Under the pieces are notes generated by a model. The model did no database searches, was not told the origin of the DNA, and was given only the letters and a program-made list of their open reading frames with translations. From Flavobacterium psychrolimnae (GTDB taxonomy: Bacteria > Bacteroidota > Bacteroidia > Flavobacteriales > Flavobacteriaceae), in contig NZ_QNUX01000003.1 of NCBI RefSeq assembly GCF_003312425.1, positions 124,001 through 188,000 on the forward strand: a stretch of DNA of 64,000 nt, given 5' to 3'. The position numbers and the translations under genes were made by a program. Shown in pieces: positions 30,914-38,881 of the stretch. Position 1 is the stretch's first letter. Every line of letters starts with the position of its first letter.

Positions 30914-31780
30914 CTATTTCTTAGCTGATAAATACACGCCAATTAAAACAATAAAAGCGCCAAAAAACTGAACCGGCGTCAACATTTCATTGTCTAATAA
31001 CCCCCAGCAAAAAGCAACAACGGGAATCAAATACGTTACCGAAGTAGCAAAAACAGGTGAAGACATTTGGATCAATTTAAAAAATAGAATATTCGCAATT
31101 CCGGTTCCTACAACCCCAAGAACCATTATAAATAAAACCGCTTCCTGCACCTTAACATCGTGCACCACTTCGAAAAATCCAGAGAAAAATAAGATTAGGG
31201 ATGCCGGAAAAAACAACACCATAAAATTCCCGGTAGTAATGCTCAATGGACTCAAATCATGCAAATATTTTTTGATTAAATTTACATTTATTGCATAACA
31301 TATAGAAGCTATTAAAACCAAAATAGCATAATAATAATTTTGTTCCGGATGATGAATAGCACCATTCAAAATCAACAAAGCGCTTCCTATTAAACCAATT
31401 AGAATCCCAAAAATCTGATTTCTTTTAAACTGCAATCCAAAAACTAATGCACCCAGAATTAATGTATTCAAAGGAGTAAGCGAATTCAAAATAGAACTAA
31501 CAGAACTATCAATTTCGGTTTGGGCAATCGCAAACAAATAAGCCGGAATAAATGTCCCAAACATAGAAGTTAAGGCAATGTATTTCCATTTATGTACCGG
31601 AATTTTAGACAAACTTTTGAACCCGATCAACAATAAAAAAACAGCTGCAAAAATAATTCGCAACGATCCCAATTGTAAAGCTGTTAAACCGATTAATCCT
31701 TTTTTTATCAGTATAAATGAACTTCCCCAAACCAAGGCAAGAACCATTAAGTATACCCATTTTAATTGCTTTGATTCCAT
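30914..31780 (-). CDS. EamA/DMT-family transporter
   Basis: A 288-residue inner-membrane protein with ten predicted helices formed by two EamA repeats (about residues 5-138 and 150-285). The motif VWGSSFILIKKGL near residue 20 and the PLNTLILGALVFG segment are typical of drug/metabolite transporters (RhaT/YdcZ-like). Direction and substrate cannot be read from sequence. It is monocistronic and converges with the M16 operon. Confidence 0.9.
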   Translation of the reverse strand: MESKQLKWVYLMVLALVWGSSFILIKKGLIGLTALQLGSLRIIFAAVFLLLIGFKSLSKIPVHKWKYIALTSMFGTFIPAYLFAIAQTEIDSSVSSILNSLTPLNTLILGALVFGLQFKRNQIFGILIGLIGSALLILNGAIHHPEQNYYYAILVLIASICYAINVNLIKKYLHDLSPLSITTGNFMVLFFPASLILFFSGFFEVVHDVKVQEAVLFIMVLGVVGTGIANILFFKLIQMSSPVFATSVTYLIPVVAFCWGLLDNEMLTPVQFFGAFIVLIGVYLSAKK

Positions 31781-31839
31781 AAAAATAATTTTGCCCCAAA
31801 ATTGTAATTATTTTATGAATTAGTCCTTCTTTTTTTAAT

Positions 31840-31847
31840 TAATTTTG
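31840..31847 (+). promoter_or_regulatory. -7 promoter element of the HMA lipoprotein gene
   Basis: TAATTTTG fits TAnnTTTG. A TTG inside it (31845) opens a longer reading frame, but that codon would lie upstream of the transcript, which supports ATG 31890 as the start. Confidence 0.55.
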
Positions 31848-31889
31848 CGAAATACAAAAACGCTTTTAATCTTTAAAATATACTTCATA

Positions 31890-32267
31890 ATGAATATCAA
31901 AAAATCAATCGTAACGATAGTACTTACCAGTGTTTTATTTGTAGGCTGTAAGGAAAAAGAAACAGAGATGGCTGCAAAAGAAACTGCAATTACAGAAGCT
32001 CCAAAAGTTAAAAAAGAAATTGCTGCTGCTAATCTTCAAACAGCGAGTTTCTCTGTAGAAGGAATGACATGCGCTGTAGGCTGCGCCAAAACTATTCAAG
32101 AAGATTTGACCGCACTAGATGGTGTCCAAAAAGCAACGGTAGATTTTGATACAAAATTAGCCACAGTAACTTTTGACAAAACAGTTCAAACACCAGAAAA
32201 ACTGACAACAGTTGTCGAAGCTGCTGCCGATGGTAAAACGTATAAAGTTTTGAAGATGAAGTCGTAA
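31890..32267 (+). CDS. Heavy-metal-associated (HMA) domain lipoprotein
   Basis: A 125-residue lipoprotein (lipobox LFVGC, Cys20). After an acidic/Lys linker, residues about 52-125 form a ferredoxin-like HMA domain: FSVEGMTCAVGCAKTIQEDLTALDGVQKATVDFDTKLATVTFD. The metal-binding loop is C-x3-C (Cys61, Cys65) instead of the usual C-x2-C. It should hold copper or another soft metal outside the cytoplasm, perhaps as a chaperone. No copper ATPase or regulator is nearby. A terminator follows directly. Confidence 0.88.
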   Translation: MNIKKSIVTIVLTSVLFVGCKEKETEMAAKETAITEAPKVKKEIAAANLQTASFSVEGMTCAVGCAKTIQEDLTALDGVQKATVDFDTKLATVTFDKTVQTPEKLTTVVEAAADGKTYKVLKMKS

Positions 32268-32291
32268 ATTGACTTTCACATTTTTTACTGC

Positions 32292-32323
32292 AAAGCATTC
32301 TCTTACTGGGGATGCTTTTTTTT
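32292..32323 (+). terminator. Terminator of the HMA lipoprotein gene
   Basis: AAAGCAT/ATGCTTT stem (32292-32298 with 32312-32318) followed by TTTTTT. Confidence 0.8.
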
Positions 32324-32407
32324 AACATATAAGTCATTGAAGGTCCTTTTAGAAAGCTCGGAATTTAGTATTCACGGGCTTATTTGCACTTAAATGTCTT
32401 ATATGTT
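32324..32407. repeat. Long-range inverted repeat between HMA gene and gldD
   Basis: A perfect 10-bp inverted repeat (AACATATAAG 32324-32333; CTTATATGTT 32398-32407) encloses 64 bases with shorter internal complementarities. It contains no ORF and lies between converging genes. It has the look of an intergenic hairpin element that may recur in the genome; no second copy is in this window. Confidence 0.5.
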
Positions 32408-32457
32408 GTTAAAGATTATTTATTGTTAAGCAATATTTTGGTAAATCTTTATCCTTG

Positions 32458-33021
32458 TTATTTCCACTTTAAGGTCTCCATTAGTCGCTGCATGTCATTT
32501 TTGACATAACTTGCTGCTGGCATAATAGAATCATAATTAGGTTTTGCATAAAAATAAACAGAGCCAGTTACAAAATGTCTGGTACTGTCCGTGGCATAAA
32601 ACTGCGAATTTGTAGCGGCATTTCCTTCTACCTGATAAAACATTCCATAGACTTTTTTATCGGGATTCAAATACGGTTGTTCTAGAATATCATCTGCTTT
32701 TATAACATGCTCAAAAGTCAGTTTTTGAGCATCACGCAACAGTTCATTAATATTTTTGGTGACTGGTTTATAGGTCAAAAAAATAGTTGCTTTCATTTTA
32801 GGGTATGTTATCGTAAACCCACAATCCGTCTCTTTTTTGATAACGGCCTCTGAATTCATTTCGAACGCAAAAGGACATTCGTTTTCGAAATTTACATATT
32901 TTGCTTCTGGATAATCCAATCGCAAATAGCTGGAAGGTTTTGGCAAGACATCATCTTTACAACTAAAAACCAACAATGAGACTGCAATTATTGCCGAAAA
33001 AGCGATTATTTTTTTTAACAT
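32458..33021 (-). CDS. gldD: Gliding motility lipoprotein GldD
   Basis: A 187-residue lipoprotein (lipobox LLVFSC, Cys21) with the GldD pattern: PKPSSYLRLDYPEAKY after the lipobox, FTITYPKMKATIFLTYKPV in the middle and FYATDSTRHFVTGSVYFYAKPNYDSIMPAASYVKNDMQRLMETLKW at the end. GldD is required for gliding and for the type IX secretion system in Flavobacterium johnsoniae, through an unclear step. It is 6 bp downstream of gldE in the known mutY-ssb-gldE-gldD order. Confidence 0.95.
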   Translation of the reverse strand: MLKKIIAFSAIIAVSLLVFSCKDDVLPKPSSYLRLDYPEAKYVNFENECPFAFEMNSEAVIKKETDCGFTITYPKMKATIFLTYKPVTKNINELLRDAQKLTFEHVIKADDILEQPYLNPDKKVYGMFYQVEGNAATNSQFYATDSTRHFVTGSVYFYAKPNYDSIMPAASYVKNDMQRLMETLKWK

Positions 33022-33027
33022 TTTTAC

Positions 33028-34323
33028 TTATTCAATCGTTACTTTTATTTGCTTCACCCGTTTTTGATCTACTGCTTCTACTGTAAACAAACAATTTTCG
33101 AATGATATTTTCTGATTTTTTTTTGGAAAATTTCCCAAAATCTCAAGAATAAAACCAGCCAATGTTTCAGCTTCTCCTTTTTTTATTTCAAATAATTCTT
33201 CGTCGACATCAATTATCCTATAAAAATCCTTGAGGTTTATTTTCCCTTCAAAAAGGTAATTTTTTTCATCAATTTGAGAAAAATTAATATGTTCATCGTC
33301 AAATTCATCGCTAATATCGCCAACAATTTCTTCAATGACGTCTTCAAGTGAAACTAATCCTGATGTTCCGCCATATTCATCAACAACGATAGCCAAATGA
33401 CTTTTCATGCTTTGAAAATCTTTTAAAAGATTATCTAATTTTTTATTTTCAGGAACAAAGAAAGGCTCTCGCAACAACGATTTCCAGTCAAATTCATTTG
33501 TATTAATATGTGGCAACAAATCTTTAACATACAAAACGCCTTCTATCTGATCTATATTGTCCCGATATACCGGAATTCTGGAATACCCTTTTTCTATAAT
33601 TTTAGGACAAATAACGGAAAAAGTTTCGTCTATTTCTAAAGCAAAAATATCGATTCTGGGACTCATAACTTGTCTGGTATCTGTATTTCCAAAGCTTACA
33701 ATTCCTTCTAAAATTTTTTGCTCTTCAGTAGAAGTTTCGTCCGAAGCTGTTAATTCTAAGGCTTGTGATAATTGGTCAACAGAGAAATTTGTTTTTTGCT
33801 TCGCTAATTTATTGTGGAAATAAATCGTTGCTGCTCGCATAGGCAAACTTATTGGCGAAAGCAATTTGTCCAAAAAAGCAATTGGATACACAATCAATTT
33901 AGCAAATTTTATATTGTTTCTGCTGGCGTATACTTTTGGCAAAACCTGACCGAATAACAAAATTAAAAAAGCAGCGATTAGTACTTCTAGAATAAATTTT
34001 AAAAGTGGTATTGTTACTGCTGAAAAAATCGTTTTTCCAACTACCGAAAACAAAAGTATTATGGAGATATTAATGAAATTATTCGCAACCAGAAGCGTTG
34101 CAACCAATTTTTTGGGTTTTGCTAAAAGTCCTGAAATAATTTTCCCTTTAGAGTTATTTTTCTGTACTATTTCGTCGATGTCTTTTTGTAACAACGAAAA
34201 CAAGGCTACTTCAGCTCCTGAAATTAATGCGGAACAAAACAGCAAAATGGCAATTCCTACAAAACCAAAAACTACATTAGCATCTATAGCGTAAGAAAAA
34301 AATAAACTGGGCTCTGGGTCCAA
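33028..34323 (-). CDS. gldE: Gliding motility protein GldE (CNNM/CBS-domain membrane protein)
   Basis: A 431-residue protein with about four N-terminal membrane helices (residues 15-150, CNNM domain), two CBS domains (about 200-330, with MSPRIDIFALE, SRIPVYRDNIDQIEGVLYVKDLL and IVVDEYGGTSGLVSLEDVIEEIVGDI) and a C-terminal CorC/HlyC domain (about 345-431). Related proteins export magnesium or cobalt. GldE was shown in F. johnsoniae to partially suppress gldD mutants when overproduced and to act with it. It lies between ssb and gldD. Confidence 0.94.
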   Translation of the reverse strand: MDPEPSLFFSYAIDANVVFGFVGIAILLFCSALISGAEVALFSLLQKDIDEIVQKNNSKGKIISGLLAKPKKLVATLLVANNFINISIILLFSVVGKTIFSAVTIPLLKFILEVLIAAFLILLFGQVLPKVYASRNNIKFAKLIVYPIAFLDKLLSPISLPMRAATIYFHNKLAKQKTNFSVDQLSQALELTASDETSTEEQKILEGIVSFGNTDTRQVMSPRIDIFALEIDETFSVICPKIIEKGYSRIPVYRDNIDQIEGVLYVKDLLPHINTNEFDWKSLLREPFFVPENKKLDNLLKDFQSMKSHLAIVVDEYGGTSGLVSLEDVIEEIVGDISDEFDDEHINFSQIDEKNYLFEGKINLKDFYRIIDVDEELFEIKKGEAETLAGFILEILGNFPKKNQKISFENCLFTVEAVDQKRVKQIKVTIE

Positions 34324-34346
34324 ATTAGTTGAGATTAATTAAACAA

Positions 34347-34787
34347 TCAGAATGGCAAGTCATTAATAGGCAAGACATTATTTTCTGGGTCAAAATTAGT
34401 GTTTTTCGGAACATCAGCTGCAGGAATTTGTTTGTTGTTTTCACTGTCTTTTTTTGTGGAAAGAAAAGTAAATTCAGTCACTTGAATCTCAGTGGTGTGT
34501 TTTGTACTTCCATCCTCTGACTGCCATTGACGAGACTTAATGCGGCCTTCAACGTAAATTTTATCTCCTTTAGAAAGGTATTTTTCACAAAGTTCCGCGG
34601 CTTTATTGCGTACTACCAAATTATGCCACTCCGTAGAAGTGATTTTTTCGTTGGTAGTTTTGTTGATGTACACTTCGTTTGTGGCCAATTGAAATCTTCC
34701 GATACAATTGCCACCATCAAAATAATGCATTTTGATGTCGTCGCCAAGAAAACCAATTAACATAACCTTATTTAATGTTCCGTTCAT
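34347..34787 (-). CDS. ssb: Single-stranded DNA-binding protein
   Basis: A 146-residue SSB. The OB fold (about residues 1-108) begins NGTLNKVMLIGFLGDD and includes STEWHNLVVRNKAAELCEKYLSKGDKIYVEGRIKSRQW. A short linker leads to the partner-binding tip LPINDLPF, less acidic than the E. coli DDDIPF. It lies between mutY and gldE, the known Flavobacterium arrangement. A DUF3127 protein at 7317 has a very similar tip (DDLPF). Confidence 0.95.
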   Translation of the reverse strand: MNGTLNKVMLIGFLGDDIKMHYFDGGNCIGRFQLATNEVYINKTTNEKITSTEWHNLVVRNKAAELCEKYLSKGDKIYVEGRIKSRQWQSEDGSTKHTTEIQVTEFTFLSTKKDSENNKQIPAADVPKNTNFDPENNVLPINDLPF

Positions 34788-34831
34788 TTTAGAATATGGT
34801 ATTTCATCAAAGGTACATTTTTTTAGAAACT

Positions 34832-35869
34832 CTATAAATCCTTTTCAATAAAATTATGAATCACAATTGGGAACGGAAACGTTCTCAAAGTTTCCCCATC
34901 AATTCCGTTTTCAATTGTTCCTTTTACTTTTACTTTCCAAAACTTGATGTGTAAATGCTGGTGTGACAATTTATGAATGATACTTTTTTCGTTGTATTCT
35001 AACATACTTACGACCGTGTTATCTTTAAAATACTCCGCTTGAACGGCTTCGCTAACACAATCAAAATCTTCTTCTTTTTCGGTTTCGATCAAAGGGAATT
35101 CATATAAGTTATGCCAAATTCCTTTGTCCGTTCGTTTTTGAATTATAGTGTTATCATTTTCATCTGCAACGACCATATAATTAAAGTATCGGTTTCTAAC
35201 TTTTAGCTTTTTGGACTTTACAGGCAACTGATTGACTTTATTTTTTTGCAAAGCGGCGCAACTTTCGTTGAAAACACAAATACCGCAATTCGGGCTTTTA
35301 GGAACGCATTGCAACGCACCAAACTCCATAATGGCTTGATTGAAGGTTGCCGGATTATCCTTTGGCATCAGTTCGAAAGCCAAAGCAGCAAATTCTTTTT
35401 TGGCGGAAGCCTGAGCAATATCCGTATCCACATCAAAATAACGGGACAAAACCCGAAACACGTTCCCATCAACAACCGGAACAGGTTCTTTATAAGAGAA
35501 AGAAGCAATAGCGGCCGCAGTGTATTCTCCTACTCCTTTCAATTTCAACAAGTCATTATAATTACCTGGGAAAATTCCCGATAATTCCTGTGCTATATGC
35601 TGCGCAGTTTTATGCAAGTTTCGGGCTCTGGAATAATATCCTAATCCCTGCCAGAGTTTCAAAACCTGTTCTTCATTGGCTTTCGCCAAATCAAAAACAG
35701 TGGGAAAAGCGGTTGTAAAAGACAAAAAATAAGGCATTCCTTGTGCCACACGCGTTTGTTGCAACATGATTTCAGAGAGCCAAATAGGGTACGGATCAGT
35801 GGTATTTCTCCAAGGTAAATCGCGTTTATTTTGTAAATACCATTGTATTAACAAGTTAGAAAAAATCAT
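34832..35869 (-). CDS. mutY: A/G-specific adenine DNA glycosylase
   Basis: A 345-residue MutY that removes adenine mispaired with 8-oxoguanine. The helix-hairpin-helix (LKGVGEYTAAAIASFSY), catalytic residues (Glu in SEIMLQQTRV, Asp in PVVDGNVFRVLSR) and the 4Fe-4S loop C-x6-C-x2-C-x5-C (CVPKSPNCGICVFNESC) are intact. The C-terminal NUDIX-like domain (from about residue 225) that recognises 8-oxoG is present. First gene of mutY-ssb-gldE-gldD; a -7 element TACTTTTG lies upstream. Confidence 0.96.
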   Translation of the reverse strand: MIFSNLLIQWYLQNKRDLPWRNTTDPYPIWLSEIMLQQTRVAQGMPYFLSFTTAFPTVFDLAKANEEQVLKLWQGLGYYSRARNLHKTAQHIAQELSGIFPGNYNDLLKLKGVGEYTAAAIASFSYKEPVPVVDGNVFRVLSRYFDVDTDIAQASAKKEFAALAFELMPKDNPATFNQAIMEFGALQCVPKSPNCGICVFNESCAALQKNKVNQLPVKSKKLKVRNRYFNYMVVADENDNTIIQKRTDKGIWHNLYEFPLIETEKEEDFDCVSEAVQAEYFKDNTVVSMLEYNEKSIIHKLSHQHLHIKFWKVKVKGTIENGIDGETLRTFPFPIVIHNFIEKDL

Positions 35870-35887
35870 GTTTTAATTATTTGTTAG

Positions 35888-35895
35888 CAAAAGTA
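35888..35895 (-). promoter_or_regulatory. -7 promoter element of mutY-ssb-gldE-gldD
   Basis: Minus-strand TACTTTTG, 18 bases before the mutY ATG. No clear -33. Confidence 0.55.
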
Positions 35896-35928
35896 AAAGT
35901 TTATGTGATTAAAATTTAATGAATTAGC

Positions 35929-35960
35929 TTGAATAATTGTTTTTTAAATTCCTATATTTG
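35929..35960 (+). promoter_or_regulatory. Promoter of the HU gene
   Basis: TTG (35929-35931), a 21-bp spacer and TATATTTG (35953-35960). A TTG nearer (35937) would give a 13-bp spacer and is less likely. The ATG follows at 36003. Confidence 0.65.
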
Positions 35961-36002
35961 CAAACTCAAAAAAATAGTACAACATTATAAATAGGAAAGA
36001 AA

Positions 36003-36293
36003 ATGACGAAAGCAGATATCGTAGCAAAAATTTCAGAAAAATTAGGTCTTGAAAAAGGAGATGTACAAGCAACTGTAGAGACCTTTATGAATGAAGTAAA
36101 AAATTCATTAGAAACTGGAGACAATGTTTATTTAAGAGGTTTTGGAAGTTTTATAGTGAAGACTAGAGCTGAGAAAACAGGAAGAAATATTTCTAAGAAT
36201 ACCACAATAAAAATTCCTGCACACAACATTCCTGCATTCAAACCTGCAAAAGTTTTTGTAGAAGGAGTGAAAACAAATAACGAAGCAAAATAA
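36003..36293 (+). CDS. HU/IHF-family DNA-binding protein
   Basis: A 96-residue histone-like protein: helical N-terminus (MTKADIVAKISEKLGLEKGDVQATVETFMNEV), then GDNVYLRGFGSFIVKTRAEKTGRNISKNTTIKIPAHNIPAFKPAKVF, the canonical beta-arm whose conserved Pro-containing tip (IPAHNIPAFKP) intercalates DNA. It bends and compacts DNA as a dimer. It is followed after 27 bp by a tiny highly basic gene and then RNase G, a gene order widespread in Bacteroidota. Confidence 0.95.
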   Translation: MTKADIVAKISEKLGLEKGDVQATVETFMNEVKNSLETGDNVYLRGFGSFIVKTRAEKTGRNISKNTTIKIPAHNIPAFKPAKVFVEGVKTNNEAK

Positions 36294-36320
36294 TAATATT
36301 AATCATAAAATCGACAAGAC

Positions 36321-36413
36321 ATGCCAAGTGGTAAAAAAAGAAAGAGACATAAGGTAGCAACGCACAAACGTAAAAAAAGAGCGAGAGCTAACCGACACAA
36401 AAAGAAAAAGTAG
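36321..36413 (+). CDS. Ultra-small basic protein, 30 residues
   Basis: ATG 36321 to TAG 36411 encodes MPSGKKRKRHKVATHKRKKR followed by ARANRHKKKK. Eleven Lys, six Arg and three His make 20 of 30 residues basic. It starts 27 bp after the HU stop and its stop codon lies inside a terminator, so it is clearly a transcribed unit. The composition fits an RNA-binding, probably ribosome-associated peptide. I recall nearly identical short proteins at this place in other Bacteroidota; whether it is one of the small ribosomal proteins found in Bacteroidota ribosome structures I cannot confirm. Confidence 0.8.
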   Translation: MPSGKKRKRHKVATHKRKKRARANRHKKKK

Positions 36414-36432
36414 TTTTAAACTACTTTTTTCT
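36406..36432 (+). terminator. Terminator after HU/small basic protein genes
   Basis: AAAAGTAGT/ACTACTTTT stem (36406-36414 with 36420-36428) followed by TTTCTTTTT. The left arm contains the stop codon of the 30-residue gene. Confidence 0.78.
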
Positions 36433-36579
36433 TTTTAAAAGTTCATTGAAATTGAAAAAAGATGAAAGAGCAAAGAAAATAGATAACAGACTCCAAAAGT
36501 CTAGACTCTTTAATCTATTCTCTATAAATCTTCTTTTCCCCGGGTTCAATACCTGTAAAAATATTGTTTAATCCATTTG

Positions 36580-36593
36580 TTCGCCTTGGCGAA
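36580..36593 (+). promoter_or_regulatory. Hairpin just upstream of the rng start
   Basis: TTCGCC/GGCGAA with a TT loop, ending 9 bases before the ATG at 36603. RNase E/G family mRNAs are often autoregulated through 5' structures; this hairpin could block or shape the initiation region. Confidence 0.4.
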
Positions 36594-36602
36594 TAGATAA
36601 AA

Positions 36603-38156
36603 ATGTACAGCGTGAATAAAGAATTAATCATCCGATCTAGTTCTGAAGCCGTAGATTTTGCCTTATTAAAAGATGGAAAACTAATTGAATTACACAAAGA
36701 AGAAGAAAAAAGCAACTTCCAGGTTGGTGATATTTTTATTGCCAAAATCAGGAAACCAGTTGCCGGACTTAACGCTGCTTTTGTAAATGTAGGCTTCGAA
36801 AAAGATGCCTTTTTACATTATCATGATTTAGGACCTAATTTAGCTTCCCAACTGAAATTCATAAAACTTGTAAGCGCAGGTAAATTAAAAGATTTCTCCC
36901 TAAAAAACTTTCAGTTTGAAAAAGAAATAGACAAAGATGGTACCATCACTGATGTTTTGAGTTCCAATCAATCTGTTTTAGTACAAGTCGTCAAAGAACC
37001 TATATCTACAAAAGGACCAAGAATTAGCGCTGAGCTTTCTCTTGCCGGGAGATTTATAGTTTTGGTTCCGTTTTCTGACCGCGTTTCTATTTCACAAAAA
37101 ATAGAAGACAAAAAAGAAAAAGAACGCTTGAAACGATTAGTACAATCCATCAAACCAAAAGGATTTGGTGTTATTGTTCGCACAGTAGCCGAAGGCAAAA
37201 ATACAGCCGAATTAGAAAAAGATTTGCAGAACCTGCTCAGCAGATGGACTGCAATGTGTAAAAAATTACCAACTGCTCATCATCCGTCAAAAGTATTAGG
37301 AGAACTCAACAGAGCCTCTTCGATATTAAGAGATGTATTCAACGATACCTTTAGCGGTATTCAGATAGATGACGAAGAGTTGTACAACCAAACAAAGGAT
37401 TATTTGCAAGAAATTGCACCATCCAAACAATCAATTGTTAAGTTTTATCAATCAAAAGACACACCTATTTTTGAGAAATACAACATAGAGAGACAAATCA
37501 AAACTTCTTTTGGAAAAACAGTATCCATGAGTAAAGGGGCGTATCTTATTATCGAACACACTGAAGCTCTACACGTTATAGACGTAAACAGCGGAAACCG
37601 TTCTAATAAAGCCACCAACCAGGAAGATACAGCCATGGAAGTCAATATGATTGCAGCTGCCGAAATCGCAAGACAATTACGTCTTCGTGATATGGGCGGA
37701 ATCATCGTAGTCGATTTTATCGATATGTCAAATCCTGAAAATCGTAAAGTGTTGTTCGATTTCTTGAAAGAAGAAATGAGCGATGATAAAGCAAAACACA
37801 AGATCTTACCTCCGAGCAAATTTGGATTAGTTCAAATTACAAGACAAAGAGTAAGACCTGAAGTAAATATTAAAACCAGAGAAGAAGATCCAAACAATGA
37901 AAGCGGCGAAATTGAAGCGCCAATTCAAATCATTGATAAAATCGCTTTCGATCTGGAAAGAGTGTTAAAAAACCACAAAGATGTTGTGCTTAATGTACAC
38001 CCTTTTGTGGCCGCATACCTTACCAAAGGTTTTCCATCATTACGTTCAAAATGGTTTCTTGAACATAAAAAATGGGTGAAAATTATACCTCGTGATGCTT
38101 ACACGTATTTAGAATATCATTTCTACGACAAAAAAGAAAATGCTGTCATAGAATAA
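36603..38156 (+). CDS. rng: Ribonuclease E/G family endonuclease
   Basis: A 517-residue enzyme of RNase G length, lacking the long C-terminal degradosome scaffold of RNase E. The S1 RNA-binding domain (about residues 37-125) is followed by the 5'-sensor region and the DNase I-like catalytic core: LHVIDVNSGN (first catalytic Asp) and GGIIVVDFIDM (second). It processes rRNA and decays mRNA. The ATG at 36603 follows a small hairpin. A terminator and repeat copy 2 come after it. Confidence 0.95.
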   Translation: MYSVNKELIIRSSSEAVDFALLKDGKLIELHKEEEKSNFQVGDIFIAKIRKPVAGLNAAFVNVGFEKDAFLHYHDLGPNLASQLKFIKLVSAGKLKDFSLKNFQFEKEIDKDGTITDVLSSNQSVLVQVVKEPISTKGPRISAELSLAGRFIVLVPFSDRVSISQKIEDKKEKERLKRLVQSIKPKGFGVIVRTVAEGKNTAELEKDLQNLLSRWTAMCKKLPTAHHPSKVLGELNRASSILRDVFNDTFSGIQIDDEELYNQTKDYLQEIAPSKQSIVKFYQSKDTPIFEKYNIERQIKTSFGKTVSMSKGAYLIIEHTEALHVIDVNSGNRSNKATNQEDTAMEVNMIAAAEIARQLRLRDMGGIIVVDFIDMSNPENRKVLFDFLKEEMSDDKAKHKILPPSKFGLVQITRQRVRPEVNIKTREEDPNNESGEIEAPIQIIDKIAFDLERVLKNHKDVVLNVHPFVAAYLTKGFPSLRSKWFLEHKKWVKIIPRDAYTYLEYHFYDKKENAVIE

Positions 38157-38161
38157 ATTAC

Positions 38162-38190
38162 AAACTCCTCAAGAAATTGGGGAGTTTTTT
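38162..38190 (+). terminator. Terminator of rng
   Basis: AAACTCC/GGAGTTT hairpin followed by TTTTTTTG. Confidence 0.82.
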
Positions 38191-38248
38191 TGTGCGTCAT
38201 TGTGAGATTTTTCGAGGCAATCTGTAATTTATAATTTATTTGTTTTTA

Positions 38249-38326
38249 GGAGCTAATCCAGCTATCCGCTATATCTTTTCCTGGCTAAAGAAGTCAGAAA
38301 AAGGATGCCGCTACTATCTGGGCTAA
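38249..38326 (-). repeat. Flavobacterial structured intergenic repeat, copy 2
   Basis: On the minus strand it starts TTAGCCCAGATAG, continues TAGCGGCATCCTTTTT, has a variable central hairpin (CTGACTTC...), then AAAAGATATAGCGGATAG and ends GGATTAGCTCC. It lies between rng and tadA, both of which end toward it. It is the closest relative of copy 1. Confidence 0.8.
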
Positions 38327-38343
38327 GGCATTCGTTTATAGTA

Positions 38344-38787
38344 TCACTTCCTCCTCTCGACAAAAAATCGCTTCATCAACTCCGAAGCTTCATTTGCCAA
38401 AACACCTTTCACAACCGTAGTTTTAGGATGCAATTGAGTTCCCATTTTTACAAAACCGCGATTCTCATCGCTGGCTCCATATACAATTTTCGAAATTTGA
38501 CTCCAGTACAAAGCGCCTGCACACATCTGGCAAGGTTCCAGTGTGACATATAGTGTACAGCCTATTAAATATTTCCCGCCAAGATAATTCGCTGCTGCAG
38601 TGATGGATTGCATTTCGGCGTGAGCCGTAACATCATGAAGTAATTCAGTCAAATTATGACTTCTGGCAATGACCTTATTATCAATTACAATTAGGGCGCC
38701 AACAGGAATTTCGCCTTTTTCAAAAGCCATTTCGGCTTCCTGCAAAGCCTTTTTCATAAAATATTCGTCGGTGAAAGGATTTATCAT
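38344..38787 (-). CDS. tadA: tRNA-specific adenosine deaminase (TadA-like)
   Basis: A 147-residue zinc deaminase: HAEMQSI (zinc His and catalytic Glu) and PCQMCAGAL (two zinc Cys). It converts adenosine 34 of tRNA to inosine; guanine deaminases share the fold, but YWSQISKIVYGASDENRGFV and the length favour TadA. ATG 38787 (MINPFTDEYFMKKALQEAEMAF) is chosen since an ATG 15 codons upstream lies beyond a -7 element. Confidence 0.9.
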   Translation of the reverse strand: MINPFTDEYFMKKALQEAEMAFEKGEIPVGALIVIDNKVIARSHNLTELLHDVTAHAEMQSITAAANYLGGKYLIGCTLYVTLEPCQMCAGALYWSQISKIVYGASDENRGFVKMGTQLHPKTTVVKGVLANEASELMKRFFVERRK

Positions 38788-38807
38788 AATATAGGACCGC
38801 AAATTCG

Positions 38808-38815
38808 CAAATTTA
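38808..38815 (-). promoter_or_regulatory. -7 promoter element of tadA
   Basis: Minus-strand TAAATTTG fits TAnnTTTG and lies 20 bases before ATG 38787; the -33 spacing is poor. Confidence 0.45.
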
Positions 38816-38869
38816 AATTCTTTGTGAAACAACTTTTTTTATCGACTGTAAAAATACAATTTCAAATCG

Positions 38870-38877
38870 TACCTTTG
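38870..38877 (+). promoter_or_regulatory. -7 element touching the dxs start codon
   Basis: TACCTTTG ends only 4 bases before the dxs ATG (38882). If used, the mRNA would be leaderless or nearly so. The same TACCTTTGC-N3-ATG layout recurs at the DUF3109 gene. Confidence 0.5.
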
Positions 38878-38881
38878 CTTT

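Noticed and set aside
31845..31889. Upstream TTG start for the HMA lipoprotein
   Set aside because: It overlaps the -7 element and would bury the lipoprotein signal; ATG 31890 gives a normal lipobox.
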